This document shows, one piece after another, positions 9,876 through 19,356 of a stretch of DNA of 64,000 nt. Numbering within the stretch: the stretch's first letter is position 1; the number at the start of each line of letters is the position of its first letter. Under the pieces are notes generated by a model, which worked only from the letters and a program-made list of their open reading frames with translations, did no database searches and was not told the DNA's origin. This DNA is from CAZSDP01 sp964605665. Its GTDB lineage: Bacteria; Planctomycetota; UBA8108; UBA1146. Made by a program: the position numbers and the translations under genes. Location: NCBI GenBank assembly GCA_964605665.1, contig CAZSDP010000001.1:267150-331149 (forward strand). The letters run 5' to 3'.

Positions 9876-11167
9876 GCTGCCATCCCCTCGAGAACAACCG
9901 CTCCACCTTGCCCTCCACCGATACAGAGCGTGGCAAGACCAAACCCACCCCCTCTGCGATTCAACTCTCGTAGCGTGGTCAGTACAAGCCTTGCCCCGGT
10001 AGCTCCCACAGGGTGCCCGAGTGCAATCGCGCCGCCATTTGGATTTAGAGAATCGAGGTCAACTTCGCCGATCGGCGCTGACAAGCCCATCGACTCGGCA
10101 TAGTGCTTAGAACCGAAAGCCTTGACACATGCCAAAGCCTGAGCAGCAAACGCCTCATTCAACTCAACAATGGAAAGCTCAGAGAACGGAATCCCTGCTT
10201 CCTCTAAAGCTGGCACAGTTGCGTGAACTGGCCCAAGTCCCATGCGAAGAGGATCAAGCCCTCTGTAGGCATGACCGAGTACTCTTCCGATCGGAGTATG
10301 GCCTTCCGACAGAGCTTTCTGCTCCTCCATCAAGATCATCGCCACTGCGCCATCTGTGATCGGGCAAGAATTGCCGACCGTCACTGAGCCAATTCGCCGA
10401 TCAAAATACGGACGTAACTTAGAGAGCGCCTCGATGCTCTGAGATGAACGCGGACCAACATCTGATTCCAGCATCGAGTCAAGCTTCGGCGGAATGGCGA
10501 GTGCTGTAATTTCTCCGGCAAGATAGTCACTTGCAGCGACAGCCCGCTGGTGACTCTCTAGTGCAAACCGATCTTGATCTTCACGACTAATTCCAAACTC
10601 ACGCGCCAGCCTCTCCGCAGTCAACCCCATGATCTCCCCAGTGTTCGGATCAGAAAGCCCTTCCAATATGGTGATCACCGGTTTGAAGTCTCGCGGACGA
10701 AAAGCGAAAAGGGATCCCAGTTTTTTGATCGCACTTCGTGCGCGCATCAATGAGGAAATTTTCTTGGCAAAACTTCGTGGATACTGAAGCGGAAATCGCG
10801 ACATCGATTCGACCCCACCGACCAGCATCGTATCTGCACGACCGCTGCGAATCTTCTCGACACCCTGAGTGAACGCCTCCATCCCCGAGGCACAGTTACG
10901 AGCGACGGTGTAGGCTGGTGTGCAATTAGGAATACCAGAGAGTAGGGCGATAACTCTCGCAGGATTCGCCGTATCGGCAGGGGGCCCTGCGCAGCCGAAC
11001 ACAACCTCATCAATCGTGGAACGATCGATTCCAGAGTGATCGAGGATCTCCCGAGTGACAGCTCTGCCAAGCTCTCGCACGGGGACCGCATCGAGGTCAG
11101 CTCCGGCTTTTGCAAATGGGGTTCGGGCTCCAGCAACCACTACCACATTTCTGCCCATGAGATTCAC
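9872..11167 (-). CDS. fadI: Acetyl-CoA acyltransferase (3-ketoacyl-CoA thiolase), beta subunit
   Basis: This 431-residue thiolase performs the last step of beta-oxidation, cleaving 3-ketoacyl-CoA with CoA. The nucleophilic cysteine is in NCASGMEAF near residue 90. The conserved histidine is in GGAIALGHPVGATG and the second catalytic cysteine in CIGGGQGG near the C-terminus. The start is an ATG with nothing in frame suggesting a longer form. It lies first in a two-gene operon with fadJ, overlapping it by ATGA. The long insertion around residues 130-160 is as seen in FadI-type and mitochondrial trifunctional beta-subunit enzymes. Acyl-CoA substrates cannot be deduced from the sequence. Confidence 0.92.
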   Translation of the reverse strand: MNLMGRNVVVVAGARTPFAKAGADLDAVPVRELGRAVTREILDHSGIDRSTIDEVVFGCAGPPADTANPARVIALLSGIPNCTPAYTVARNCASGMEAFTQGVEKIRSGRADTMLVGGVESMSRFPLQYPRSFAKKISSLMRARSAIKKLGSLFAFRPRDFKPVITILEGLSDPNTGEIMGLTAERLAREFGISREDQDRFALESHQRAVAASDYLAGEITALAIPPKLDSMLESDVGPRSSQSIEALSKLRPYFDRRIGSVTVGNSCPITDGAVAMILMEEQKALSEGHTPIGRVLGHAYRGLDPLRMGLGPVHATVPALEEAGIPFSELSIVELNEAFAAQALACVKAFGSKHYAESMGLSAPIGEVDLDSLNPNGGAIALGHPVGATGARLVLTTLRELNRRGGGFGLATLCIGGGQGGAVVLEGMAA

Positions 11168-11233
11168 CTTCCTCAGCCCACCAAGTGATTGGAAGACGCA
11201 GCTCGGGACAAAATCACCCCAAATTTGCCACCT

Positions 11234-12664
11234 TCACTCGATCCGAACGTATCGCCCCCCATTCTCCTCGGAGAGCTTCTCTAGAAATCCTTCTTCGGCT
11301 CCTTCGAACCCCAAAGTGAAGATCCGAACACCTCGAAGATGGTTCACTGCCTTAGTTTCCAGGAGAATTCGGTCCATCAGCTCTCTCGCATCCGGGGGCA
11401 AACCTGGTCCACGTAGCCCCACGTGCGTCGGCGCTCCATCGGTAATGAGATAAACAGTGTCAACTTTTGGGTCGGAAAGTGCTTCGCGGAGAGCATCATC
11501 AGTGACCGTAACGCCTTCCGCTTTCAACTCTTCGACAAATTTCAGTGCTCTGTTTCGGTTCTTCTTGTCTGCCACCAACGACTTGTCGCTCCAACTGACA
11601 ACATCGCTCGAATAGGCAATGACGTTGAATTGCCGATCTTCGCCCAATCCCTGAATGACAGTTCGCACCTCTTTCTTGGCCCGGATAATTCTGCGCCGGT
11701 CCTCCATCATCTTTTCCTCAAGCTCCGAGGTTTTGTCCCCCACCCCTGTTGAGCGTCTCAATCTCTCCAACTGCTCTGGTGTAAGAGGATCAGAGGCCCG
11801 CATGCTGCCTGAAATATCGAGGACAAAAGCGATGTTCTTCCCGGTGAGCTCCAGGCCGAAAAGTCCCAAACCTGTTTTCGGTTCAGGACGTTCGATCAGG
11901 TTCACTTTGCCCGGTTCAATCTTGTCGCGATGAGCTCGATAGAATCCTCGATATGCTTGAGCTGAGTGCAGACTTTCACCCGTGAGACGATCAAGAGCAT
12001 CTCGGCAAGCTAACCAAACTCGACCTTCAGCAGCTTTGGAGACTTCTTTTCTACCTCGTCTCGACGCTTTCTCCTGGGTGCCTGCGCGTTCCCACTTTTC
12101 CATTGCGTCGATGAGTGGTTCGATGACCAGTTTCTCCTTCGTGTGCCCCAGAGCTTGGGCGGAAACGAGGACGACTTCTGGAGCCTTATCTTTCAAACCG
12201 GTCAAAGCCCAATCAACCCCATCGACGTCTGGATTTTGAATCCCGGCATGAAGAGCAACAACGCGTGCTTGCCACTGCTTCGACTTCTCTAGTTGCTTCT
12301 TCAGTGTTTCGATAGCACGACTTGATTTGGTTCGAGACAACACAGAAATTGCAGACTTGAACATTCTATATCTGTCCAAGTGATAGTACTTATCGTCTCC
12401 GGCAATCTCTACGGCCGAAACAGCGGCAGGAATCCACTTTGCTGCTTCAACTTCATTCTCATCGAACAAGCTACGGAATCGCGAGATGATTGCCGAGGTA
12501 TTGCGGTCCTGCAGCGCTTTATCCAATTGCGGATCTCCCGCTGATAACGGGCTCAGGGAACTACCCACGAGCAGCGAACATCCCGCGAGTAGCAACTTTA
12601 ACAACAACAACCTGCTCAAAGGAGAGTTCCTCACTGACGTATCAATTTGCTGAAGTTCTTTCAT
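11234..12664 (-). CDS. Secreted HEAT-repeat / von Willebrand A domain protein (paralogue 1)
   Basis: The chosen ATG follows an in-frame GTG one codon earlier. The 476-residue protein has an N-terminal hydrophobic stretch (LLLLKLLLAGCSLLVG) that may be an ordinary signal peptide; the LAGC could be a lipobox but is followed by more hydrophobic residues. HEAT-like helices occupy about 55-230. A VWA domain fills about 275-476, with the MIDAS motif DISGS near 284 and a second metal-site segment LITDGAPT. A charged insertion of about 35 residues sits directly after the MIDAS serine. VWA domains bind ligands through a metal ion. The same architecture occurs at 57952-59694. Function is unknown; an envelope complex or surface role is inferred. 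Confidence 0.82.
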   Translation of the reverse strand: MKELQQIDTSVRNSPLSRLLLLKLLLAGCSLLVGSSLSPLSAGDPQLDKALQDRNTSAIISRFRSLFDENEVEAAKWIPAAVSAVEIAGDDKYYHLDRYRMFKSAISVLSRTKSSRAIETLKKQLEKSKQWQARVVALHAGIQNPDVDGVDWALTGLKDKAPEVVLVSAQALGHTKEKLVIEPLIDAMEKWERAGTQEKASRRGRKEVSKAAEGRVWLACRDALDRLTGESLHSAQAYRGFYRAHRDKIEPGKVNLIERPEPKTGLGLFGLELTGKNIAFVLDISGSMRASDPLTPEQLERLRRSTGVGDKTSELEEKMMEDRRRIIRAKKEVRTVIQGLGEDRQFNVIAYSSDVVSWSDKSLVADKKNRNRALKFVEELKAEGVTVTDDALREALSDPKVDTVYLITDGAPTHVGLRGPGLPPDARELMDRILLETKAVNHLRGVRIFTLGFEGAEEGFLEKLSEENGGRYVRIE

Positions 12665-12743
12665 CACCTACATCCTGGTATTTTCGAAATTCTTTGTATC
12701 ACTATTTCCACTGGTTTCGTTGATCGTCTTCTCCGGAGGTTTC

Positions 12744-13604
12744 TCAATCGGAGGATTGCTCTGAAACTCTCTTACCTGATGGCTCCTCGTCTGCACGAAT
12801 CCAGAATGAGGACTTTACTAAGTCAAGCACCGTTTGACCGGTGACCTCTAGTCTCACCAGCTCATATGGTGCTTTTGCTGAAAACCAACACACTCTACGC
12901 AATACGGACTCACCGCCTTGCGATTCAACAACAACACGCCAACAAGATCGCCGACCAGAGGCAATTTCGACCGTTTCTCTTCCAGTGCAAAGAACATGGG
13001 CTCGCATAAAAGTCCTGGTTTCGACAACATCTCGATCTAGGTACCAAAGTATCGGCACCGAGAACTCATACCCAAATTCCCAAGCCACTGCACAAAGGGC
13101 GATCAGCAATGAGAGCTCCGTAGTTGGAGGACGAGGTAAGCTGCGAACTTCGTCGACACTCGTCTTTGGCCCATTTTGTTGCAGTAGGCCGTGACTCCAA
13201 ACTCCAGATTTCGAATCTCTTTTCACCGTTTGAAGCACTGAGTTGTTCGATTTACTGAAAATCCCTCCGGCACGGACAAGGGTGAATGGAGAATCGGTCA
13301 AAATCACTGCGTGAGTAACTTGGGAAACCCCCATCGCGGAAATCACCCTCATGGTTAGATTTGTCGTTCCCCCGATGGACTCTGTACGATCCAAGTAAAC
13401 AACTTCGCCATCCTGTCCCTGATAGACCCATGATCCTGCGGTCACGATCGGATTTAGATCTCGTAGAGGCGGTAGCTGTGGAATTGCAGATTGATCAGCG
13501 CCGAGGTGGGTAAAAATAGACCACGACAAAAGAGCCGCAACGGGAAACAAGATGCGAGCAGAGCACCTCTTCGACCTGCGTCTATTCACGAAGTCGTTCG
13601 GCAT
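12744..13604 (-). CDS. Secreted or membrane-anchored protein of unknown function
   Basis: The 286-residue protein has a basic N-terminus followed by a hydrophobic segment (ILFPVAALLSWSIFTHLGA), which reads as a signal peptide or anchor. The rest is beta-rich with no motif I recognise; the pattern of a secreted protein processed after export, with strands such as ETVEIASGRRSCWRVVVES, is reminiscent of periplasmic DUF3108-like proteins, but this is a weak likeness. Its start overlaps the end of dapB by 19 bp, so it is probably cotranscribed with glyS and dapB. It contains several cysteines, including one in AHVLCTG and one in RRVCWF. Confidence 0.7.
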   Translation of the reverse strand: MPNDFVNRRRSKRCSARILFPVAALLSWSIFTHLGADQSAIPQLPPLRDLNPIVTAGSWVYQGQDGEVVYLDRTESIGGTTNLTMRVISAMGVSQVTHAVILTDSPFTLVRAGGIFSKSNNSVLQTVKRDSKSGVWSHGLLQQNGPKTSVDEVRSLPRPPTTELSLLIALCAVAWEFGYEFSVPILWYLDRDVVETRTFMRAHVLCTGRETVEIASGRRSCWRVVVESQGGESVLRRVCWFSAKAPYELVRLEVTGQTVLDLVKSSFWIRADEEPSGKRVSEQSSD

Positions 13605-14308
13605 CGGTCTGTCTCCGAAAACAGCAGCGTGCCCAAGTCACAAACCAGACGATCAAGCTGAGGAGCTGCTCGCACCGCAATCAAGATACCGGGCGCATAG
13701 CACTGTCGATCGAAAGAATCATGTCTTATCGACAGACGCTCCCCTAGCCCTCCAAAAATAACCTCTTGACTGGCCACATACCCAGGAAGGCGAATACTGT
13801 GAATCGAAATCTCCTCGGTACCCTTGCGAGTCGATTCACAAATCACTTCTCGAGTTCGAAGAGCCGTTCCCGAGGGAACGTCTTTTTTATCTGGGTGATG
13901 AGCTTCTATGATTTCAACAGCACTGAAATGCCGCGAAACCTCTCGCGACAGCCGCTCCATCAAGACTGCCCCAACGGCAAAATTAGGGGCGACAACCCCA
14001 CCGAGGCTCGACTCAGCAGCGAGCGACTTCGAAAACGCTAGAGAATCAGAGTTGAGGCCGGTAGTTCCTATTACAGGGTGAATTCCTAATTCAACCGCAC
14101 GACGTAGATGGCGATCTACGAATTGTGGAGTCGTGAAGTCCACAACAACGTCAGCCCCAGAAGACGTCAGAGCTTCCTCAAAATCGTCTCCGCGCACGAT
14201 CTTCGCCACAAGATCGAGGTCAGGAGCCTGTTCGATCGCCTGAACCGCGATCTTTCCCATCTTCCCGCATGCACCAGCAACTGCAGCTCTGATCAACTTC
14301 GAGTTCAA
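13586..14308 (-). CDS. dapB: 4-hydroxy-tetrahydrodipicolinate reductase
   Basis: DapB reduces 4-hydroxy-tetrahydrodipicolinate with NAD(P)H in the lysine and diaminopimelate pathway, which supplies peptidoglycan and lysine. The 240-residue product has the nucleotide-binding loop GACGKMG near residue 14, VVVDFT near 55, GTTG near 84 and the catalytic and substrate segment EAHHPDKKDVPSGTAL near 135. The last positions of this segment are VPSGTA rather than the common APSGTA. The likely start is a TTG inside a TTGA overlap with the glyS stop codon; another in-frame TTG four codons later is possible. The protein is a little shorter than E. coli DapB but contains all key motifs. Confidence 0.92.
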   Translation of the reverse strand: MNSKLIRAAVAGACGKMGKIAVQAIEQAPDLDLVAKIVRGDDFEEALTSSGADVVVDFTTPQFVDRHLRRAVELGIHPVIGTTGLNSDSLAFSKSLAAESSLGGVVAPNFAVGAVLMERLSREVSRHFSAVEIIEAHHPDKKDVPSGTALRTREVICESTRKGTEEISIHSIRLPGYVASQEVIFGGLGERLSIRHDSFDRQCYAPGILIAVRAAPQLDRLVCDLGTLLFSETDRCRTTS

Positions 14309-15951
14309 GAGAATGTTCTCATCGAATTTCGGACAATCTCAGCGACCTCCTCCGGCCGAACTCTACGCTGCTCCATCGAATCTCTCTCACGAAGGGTAAC
14401 GGTGCCATCAGAGAGGGTGTCTCCGTCAATGGTGATGCAAAAGGGCGTTCCGATTTCGTCTTGCCGACGATAACGTCGCCCAACCGCGGACTTTTCATCG
14501 TAGTAAACTGGGAATTCTCGTTTGAGCTCCCGGTAAATCGCCTGCGCTCGCTCAGGCATACCGTCCTTCTTCACCAACGGAAGGACCGCGACCTTAATCG
14601 GAGCTAACCTCGGATGAAATCGAAGGACTGTTCTGCTTTGCATCTTCCCAGAATCGTCAGGTGCCTCATCTTCACAGTAGGCTTCGCAGAGGAATGCCAA
14701 GGTTGCCCGATCTGCTCCAGCGGCAGGTTCGATAACATGGGGGAGAAATTTCTCATTGCTCACTGGGTCTCGGTATGAGAGGTCCTTTCCACTTCCTTTG
14801 TATTTTGGCTTTCCCTTCTCATTGAGCTCGACACTCAAAGGATTTGAGTTTGGATCGAGTTTTCCTTCAGAGTGGCTCCTCAAATCGAAGTCCCCGCGGT
14901 GGGCAATTCCCTCTAGCTCCCCAAACTGCCCAGGCGCCAAAAACGGAAATGCATATTCGATGTCTGCAGTCCCTGTGGAATAGTGACTCAGTTCATCCGA
15001 GTCGTGCTCACGCATCTGTAGGTTCTCACCAGCCAACCCATGTGCTTGATACCAAGCCATCCGGCGGTCTCTCCAAAATCGATACCAATCAGCGCTCTGA
15101 CTTGGGTGGCAGAAAAACTCCATCTCCATCTGTTCGAATTCTCGAACCCGAAACGTGAAGTTTCTAGGAGTAATCTCGTTTCGAAAGCTCTTTCCGACTT
15201 GCGCAATTCCAAACGGCATAGAGACCCTCGAACTGTCCACGACATTCTTGAAATTGACGAAAATTCCCTGGGCAGTTTCTGGTCGAAGAAATGCGATGCT
15301 CTCAGAATCAACCACGGCGCCGATGTTCGTTTGGAACATCAAATTAAACTCTCTGGGCTCTGTCAGAGTCCCCAGGGACTTCGCCTCGGGGGCTAAGACA
15401 GCTTCGACCTCGCTGATCTCCTCCAAGGACAAGAATTCACCTTGCCACACGACCTTATCTGCATCCTTGCCGCGTAGTTTGAAGAACTTCATCGCACGTG
15501 CCTGTGCAACCTCTTGTTCCGCATCAGCATCCGCGATCACAGTGACAAATATCTTCTGCCCTTTTGCTTCAGCCCAACGGCCACGAATTTGATCGAAACG
15601 ATATCGCCTCTTCGATTCACGACAGTCCACCATCATGTCGTGGAAAAGATCGTAGTGCCCAGAGCACTTCCACACCTGGGGATGCATGATGATCGTGCAG
15701 TCGATCCCAACCATTTCAAAGGCTGTGGGAGCACCTTCGAGTGCAGTGATGTCATCATGGTATGTCACCATGTCTTCCCACCAGGCGTTCTTGACATTTC
15801 GTTTCAGCTCGACCCCCAAAGGGCCATAGTCCCAGCAACCGTTCATCCCGCCGTAGATTTCACTGGACTGAAAGAGGAAACCTCGCCTGCGACAGAGGGA
15901 AACGATTTTCTCCATGATCCGACTTTCGCCGGTGTTTTGGGCCGCACCCAT
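14305..15951 (-). CDS. glyS: Glycyl-tRNA synthetase, dimeric type
   Basis: This 548-residue class II synthetase charges tRNA-Gly and is the single-chain eukaryote-like form rather than the alpha/beta GlyQ plus GlyS form. The N-terminus has the characteristic SSEIYGGMNGCWDYGPLG. Motif 2 is FRNEITPRNFTFRVREFEQ and motif 3 is EPAAGADRATLAF. A C-terminal anticodon-binding domain begins near residue 450 (APIKVAVLPL). The ATG start at 15951 is preceded by GTGAGG at good spacing. It leads a probable operon with dapB and the secreted protein downstream, linked by very short overlaps. Confidence 0.95.
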   Translation of the reverse strand: MGAAQNTGESRIMEKIVSLCRRRGFLFQSSEIYGGMNGCWDYGPLGVELKRNVKNAWWEDMVTYHDDITALEGAPTAFEMVGIDCTIIMHPQVWKCSGHYDLFHDMMVDCRESKRRYRFDQIRGRWAEAKGQKIFVTVIADADAEQEVAQARAMKFFKLRGKDADKVVWQGEFLSLEEISEVEAVLAPEAKSLGTLTEPREFNLMFQTNIGAVVDSESIAFLRPETAQGIFVNFKNVVDSSRVSMPFGIAQVGKSFRNEITPRNFTFRVREFEQMEMEFFCHPSQSADWYRFWRDRRMAWYQAHGLAGENLQMREHDSDELSHYSTGTADIEYAFPFLAPGQFGELEGIAHRGDFDLRSHSEGKLDPNSNPLSVELNEKGKPKYKGSGKDLSYRDPVSNEKFLPHVIEPAAGADRATLAFLCEAYCEDEAPDDSGKMQSRTVLRFHPRLAPIKVAVLPLVKKDGMPERAQAIYRELKREFPVYYDEKSAVGRRYRRQDEIGTPFCITIDGDTLSDGTVTLRERDSMEQRRVRPEEVAEIVRNSMRTFS

Positions 15952-16367
15952 CGGAACCTCACTGAATCGAGCTGTGGAACGCCCTGTGGAGCGTTCTCAT
16001 ATCTCACCTAAAGGACAAACGGTCAGCTTTGACTGACTTCCACACTCTGCTCAGCCGAAATGCCAGCACAATGAGGAGCGAGCGCATCCTAGGAAGGACC
16101 GGGTGGAATGCAAGTCGGGGTAGCTCGATCTCGTCACGAATCGCCCAATACAGAGGCAATAGCCCCCTATACGACTTGCCTCAAATTGATTGTTTGACCC
16201 GGTTCTCTCCCTCGCTACCCTGAGGACTGCCTGGTACCGGTAAGCTGGAAACAGACCTCCCCCGGCGCCCGAGTATCGCAAAGTATGAGCATGACTTCGC
16301 GACCTTGACTGGAAACTGTCGATTCGTAACCACAGGCTCGCTCATGACTCTCCTGAAGGAGGCCGCA
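15952..16367. other. Intergenic region between divergent genes
   Basis: These 416 bp separate glyS from a small plus-strand gene. A TTGACC hexamer near 16195 with TACCCT 16 bp downstream could be a plus-strand promoter. I see no gene or conserved RNA. Confidence 0.4.
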
Positions 16368-16655
16368 ATGTCCGTGCTCTCAGAAGAAAAGCTGACTTTT
16401 TATCTCGATCGAGTCATCACACTCTCCAGTGAAATCGTCCCTCTTCTTTCAGAGTGTGGAACAGCAGCCCCACCACCGCAGATCGCGGAGTCTTTTCAAC
16501 GGCTGATCACTGACTTGGCTGCAGATCGACAGTCAGACACAACCCTAATGGATGAAACCTGGGACTGGATCTTCGTCCCACAAGAGCCCACCAACTTGAT
16601 CAAGACCTACGGGCGTCTCGCATGGATAAATCTACAGCTGTTGGAATTGCTGTGA
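16368..16655 (+). CDS. Small protein of unknown function
   Basis: The 95-residue frame starts at an ATG with an excellent Shine-Dalgarno (GAAGGAGG, five bases upstream), which decides the start over earlier in-frame codons. The protein is acidic, predicted helical, with no signal peptide or membrane segment. I recognise no family. It ends 40 bp before the end of a convergent gene. The strong ribosome binding site and biased codon composition make it likely real. Confidence 0.6.
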   Translation: MSVLSEEKLTFYLDRVITLSSEIVPLLSECGTAAPPPQIAESFQRLITDLAADRQSDTTLMDETWDWIFVPQEPTNLIKTYGRLAWINLQLLELL

Positions 16656-16697
16656 CCCAGTTTGTTGTCTGCCACAACGAAGCACACTGGTAATGCA

Positions 16698-17582
16698 CTA
16701 CTCTCGAAGTGTCAGCAGCAACTCTCGAAGACCGACCTCCAGATCAGATATCAACCAGAGTCTTGTTTCCGGTAATCGAGTTTCGGTGTTGGACTCCTCT
16801 GTGACGATCTCCACAGCAATTCCAAAGTACTCGAGGACTTCCTTCCAGATCGACGAAAAGCGATCTGCAGACCTCAGGGCGTGCGAATCGAATCGATCCT
16901 CATAAGAAAACTGCTCTCGGAGATAATACCCGGCATTTTCACTGAGTAGCTCTACACTTGCTTCAACCCCTGTGACGTAGTCAGTCTGACAAAAGCGTAC
17001 ACTCTTTGTTTCAATCCATGACTTCTTTGCCCCGTCGAACCGTTCTTGGCACTCAGTGGTCAATGAAGTCTCACTCGCGAAAAGAACAGCCCCGCCCAGC
17101 TCAGCCGCAATCAAGCCATCTCTTGAAGGCACTCCGCGCGCAACAACCTCATCAAGCCAACGAGCTCTCGCCCGTCCAAAGCCCTCTCCTCCAAAGAGCA
17201 TTCCCCTTCTTCGTGATCCACGATCTTCCCAAACCGCGACTCGCCAGGGATCGCTACGCAAGATCGCCGCCCGTAGAAACTGTGGGACCTCAATTTCGAT
17301 CCCCCGATATGCGAGAACCTCAACCGCATAGTCCAATGTAGAAGCGATGACTTGATTCAATTGGGGTATCGCAAAGCGGTCGACCTCGAGAACTTGAAGA
17401 ATACCTTCACTAGGAAAGACAAGCTCAGGATCGGGAAGCGGTGAACGAGACCATTCAAGATAGAAAAACCCGCTAAAGAAGATTCCGATAACTGCGAAAC
17501 AGATCACGAGGCGTTTCTTCACTCGCGCCCGCTTCGACAGAGTTAAAACGTCTATCTTCTGCTTCGTGGAGGCTCTCAGCAT
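16698..17582 (-). CDS. Membrane-anchored protein of unknown function
   Basis: The preferred ATG (17582) lies 10 bp beyond the argS stop; a longer form from TTG at 17621 would overlap argS by 29 bp. The 294-residue protein has a basic N-terminus and one transmembrane segment (VICFAVIGIFFSGFFYLEW) near residues 25-44, then a soluble domain presumably outside the membrane. I do not recognise the domain. It is likely cotranscribed with argS because of the tight spacing, but this says little about its role. Confidence 0.65.
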   Translation of the reverse strand: MLRASTKQKIDVLTLSKRARVKKRLVICFAVIGIFFSGFFYLEWSRSPLPDPELVFPSEGILQVLEVDRFAIPQLNQVIASTLDYAVEVLAYRGIEIEVPQFLRAAILRSDPWRVAVWEDRGSRRRGMLFGGEGFGRARARWLDEVVARGVPSRDGLIAAELGGAVLFASETSLTTECQERFDGAKKSWIETKSVRFCQTDYVTGVEASVELLSENAGYYLREQFSYEDRFDSHALRSADRFSSIWKEVLEYFGIAVEIVTEESNTETRLPETRLWLISDLEVGLRELLLTLRE

Positions 17583-17592
17583 CTCAACCGAA

Positions 17593-19356
17593 TCACATTC
17601 GCTCCAAAGGAACGATTCCAAGCCACTCGAGACCGTTTCTAAACGTCACTCGAAGCACATCCACAAGAGCGAGTCGATCCGCAGTTCTCGTCGCATGGAC
17701 TGGATCCTCGTCGAGAACTCGATGCTGACCATAGTAGTGATTGAATGCAGCACCTAGACCGATGAGATATTGTCCGACAAGCGAAGGCTCGGCTTCTTCT
17801 GCTGCTCGCTCTACAACTTCAGGAAAGCGCAATACCTGCTGCAATAATTCCAGATCTTCGTCAGTTGTTAGCTCGGCGCCAACACTATCCGGCAATTTCA
17901 GCGCTTCACTCTTTCGCAAAATCCCACAGAATCGGACATGTGTGTATTGAAGGTAAGGACCCGTTTCCCCATCAAAGCTCAGCATTTTTTCCAGATCAAA
18001 ATTCACATCCTTGATCCGGCGAGCCTTTAGGTCAGAGAAAATCACGGCTCCAAGCCCAACCGCTTCAGCAATCTCGTCAGGATCAGCCACATCTGGATTC
18101 TTCTCGAGAACAACCTTCTTGGCGAGCTCTACTGCACTATCGAGAACTTCCTCCAACAAGACAACTCGCCCATCGCGAGTTCTTCCCTTCGCCCAACCTC
18201 CATCGACTGGCATCCTCATGACGCCGAATGCGTTGTGCTCAAGTCGGTCTGCGCACTCCCAATTCAGCTTCTTAGCAACTGTAAACAATTGCCGGAAGTG
18301 AAGCCCTTGGCCCGCGTCAACGACATACAGGCACCGATCGAATTTCCAAGTCTCCCAGCGTTGTCGGACCGCTGCTAAGTCTCGAGTTCCATAAAGCGTT
18401 GTTCCGTCTTTTTTTCTCACAAGGAATGGAGGTATGTCCTCCCCGACATCGACAACCTGTGCATCGTCGCTCTCTTCAAGCAAACCCTTCTCTTCAAGCT
18501 CCTCAATCACTGCAGGCATTTTGTCTTCAAATTCACTTTCGCCAATCACAGCAGTGAATGAGACCCCAACGCGCTGATAGAGGCGTTCAAACCGGGCGAG
18601 AGACAGTTCTCGAATCTGTCTCCACCGAGCCCTGGCGACATCGTCGCCAGATTCTAGACGAAGAAACCACTGCCTCGCCTCCTCCGCCAGCTCGGGACGT
18701 GCTTCTAGCTCCGAATGAAACCGTGTGTACAGAGTGTTAAGAGTTGCGATGGGATCGTCGCGGTCTTCGAGCGGTCTATCCTCGAGACCTTCTTCTGCCC
18801 CGAAGAGTTCAATAGTACAAAGGAGCTTCCCAAACCCCGTTCCCCAATCGCCAAGGTGATTCACTCCGATCACCTCGTATCCAGCTGCTCGTTGAAGATT
18901 CGCGATCGCTTGACCGAGCATCGTCGAACGAAGATGGTGGACAGCGAGGTGCTTCGCTATGTTCGGTGATGAGTAGTCGATGACAATCGTACGTCCGAGT
19001 CCTGCGGTGCTCTTCCCAAACTCGTCCCCTGCGGTTCGGATTTCCGCCAGCGCTTCTGCAGCGAAGGCTTCTCGGTTGAACTTGAAGTTCAAGTAGGGTC
19101 CCGTCGAGTGCATCCCCTCCAGCCACGGTAATCCAAGATCCGCAGTGGCGATCTCTGCGGCAATCGCCACAGGATTCGGCTTTCCCTCACCCTTCCAAGA
19201 TTTCGCCAAACCAAAACAAGGGAGCGCCAAGTCTCCGAGGCTGCGATCGGGTGGAGTGGAAAACTGAGGGATCAGTGGCTCCGGATCCAAGTCAAAAGCA
19301 GTGCCAATAGCGACAGCGAGTCCACGTTGGAAGTTACGCACGAGTCTCTCCCTCAT
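17593..19356 (-). CDS. argS: Arginyl-tRNA synthetase
   Basis: This class I synthetase charges tRNA-Arg. The HIGH-type signature is in SPNIAKHLAVHHLRST, and the region equivalent to KMSKS is degenerate as in most ArgRS proteins (LKARRIKDVNFDLEKML). The C-terminal DALR anticodon-binding domain ends with LRVTFRNGLEWLGI. I chose the ATG at 19356 (587 residues) because the family N-terminal domain begins immediately after it; a GTG at 19443 in the same frame would add 29 residues with no family likeness. A tRNA-Arg(CCG) gene also lies in the window at 62.7 kb. Confidence 0.94.
   Translation of the reverse strand: MRERLVRNFQRGLAVAIGTAFDLDPEPLIPQFSTPPDRSLGDLALPCFGLAKSWKGEGKPNPVAIAAEIATADLGLPWLEGMHSTGPYLNFKFNREAFAAEALAEIRTAGDEFGKSTAGLGRTIVIDYSSPNIAKHLAVHHLRSTMLGQAIANLQRAAGYEVIGVNHLGDWGTGFGKLLCTIELFGAEEGLEDRPLEDRDDPIATLNTLYTRFHSELEARPELAEEARQWFLRLESGDDVARARWRQIRELSLARFERLYQRVGVSFTAVIGESEFEDKMPAVIEELEEKGLLEESDDAQVVDVGEDIPPFLVRKKDGTTLYGTRDLAAVRQRWETWKFDRCLYVVDAGQGLHFRQLFTVAKKLNWECADRLEHNAFGVMRMPVDGGWAKGRTRDGRVVLLEEVLDSAVELAKKVVLEKNPDVADPDEIAEAVGLGAVIFSDLKARRIKDVNFDLEKMLSFDGETGPYLQYTHVRFCGILRKSEALKLPDSVGAELTTDEDLELLQQVLRFPEVVERAAEEAEPSLVGQYLIGLGAAFNHYYGQHRVLDEDPVHATRTADRLALVDVLRVTFRNGLEWLGIVPLERM

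Noticed and set aside
11234..12664. Lipoprotein call based on LAGC
   Set aside because: The residues after the Cys remain hydrophobic, which fits an ordinary signal peptide better than a lipobox.
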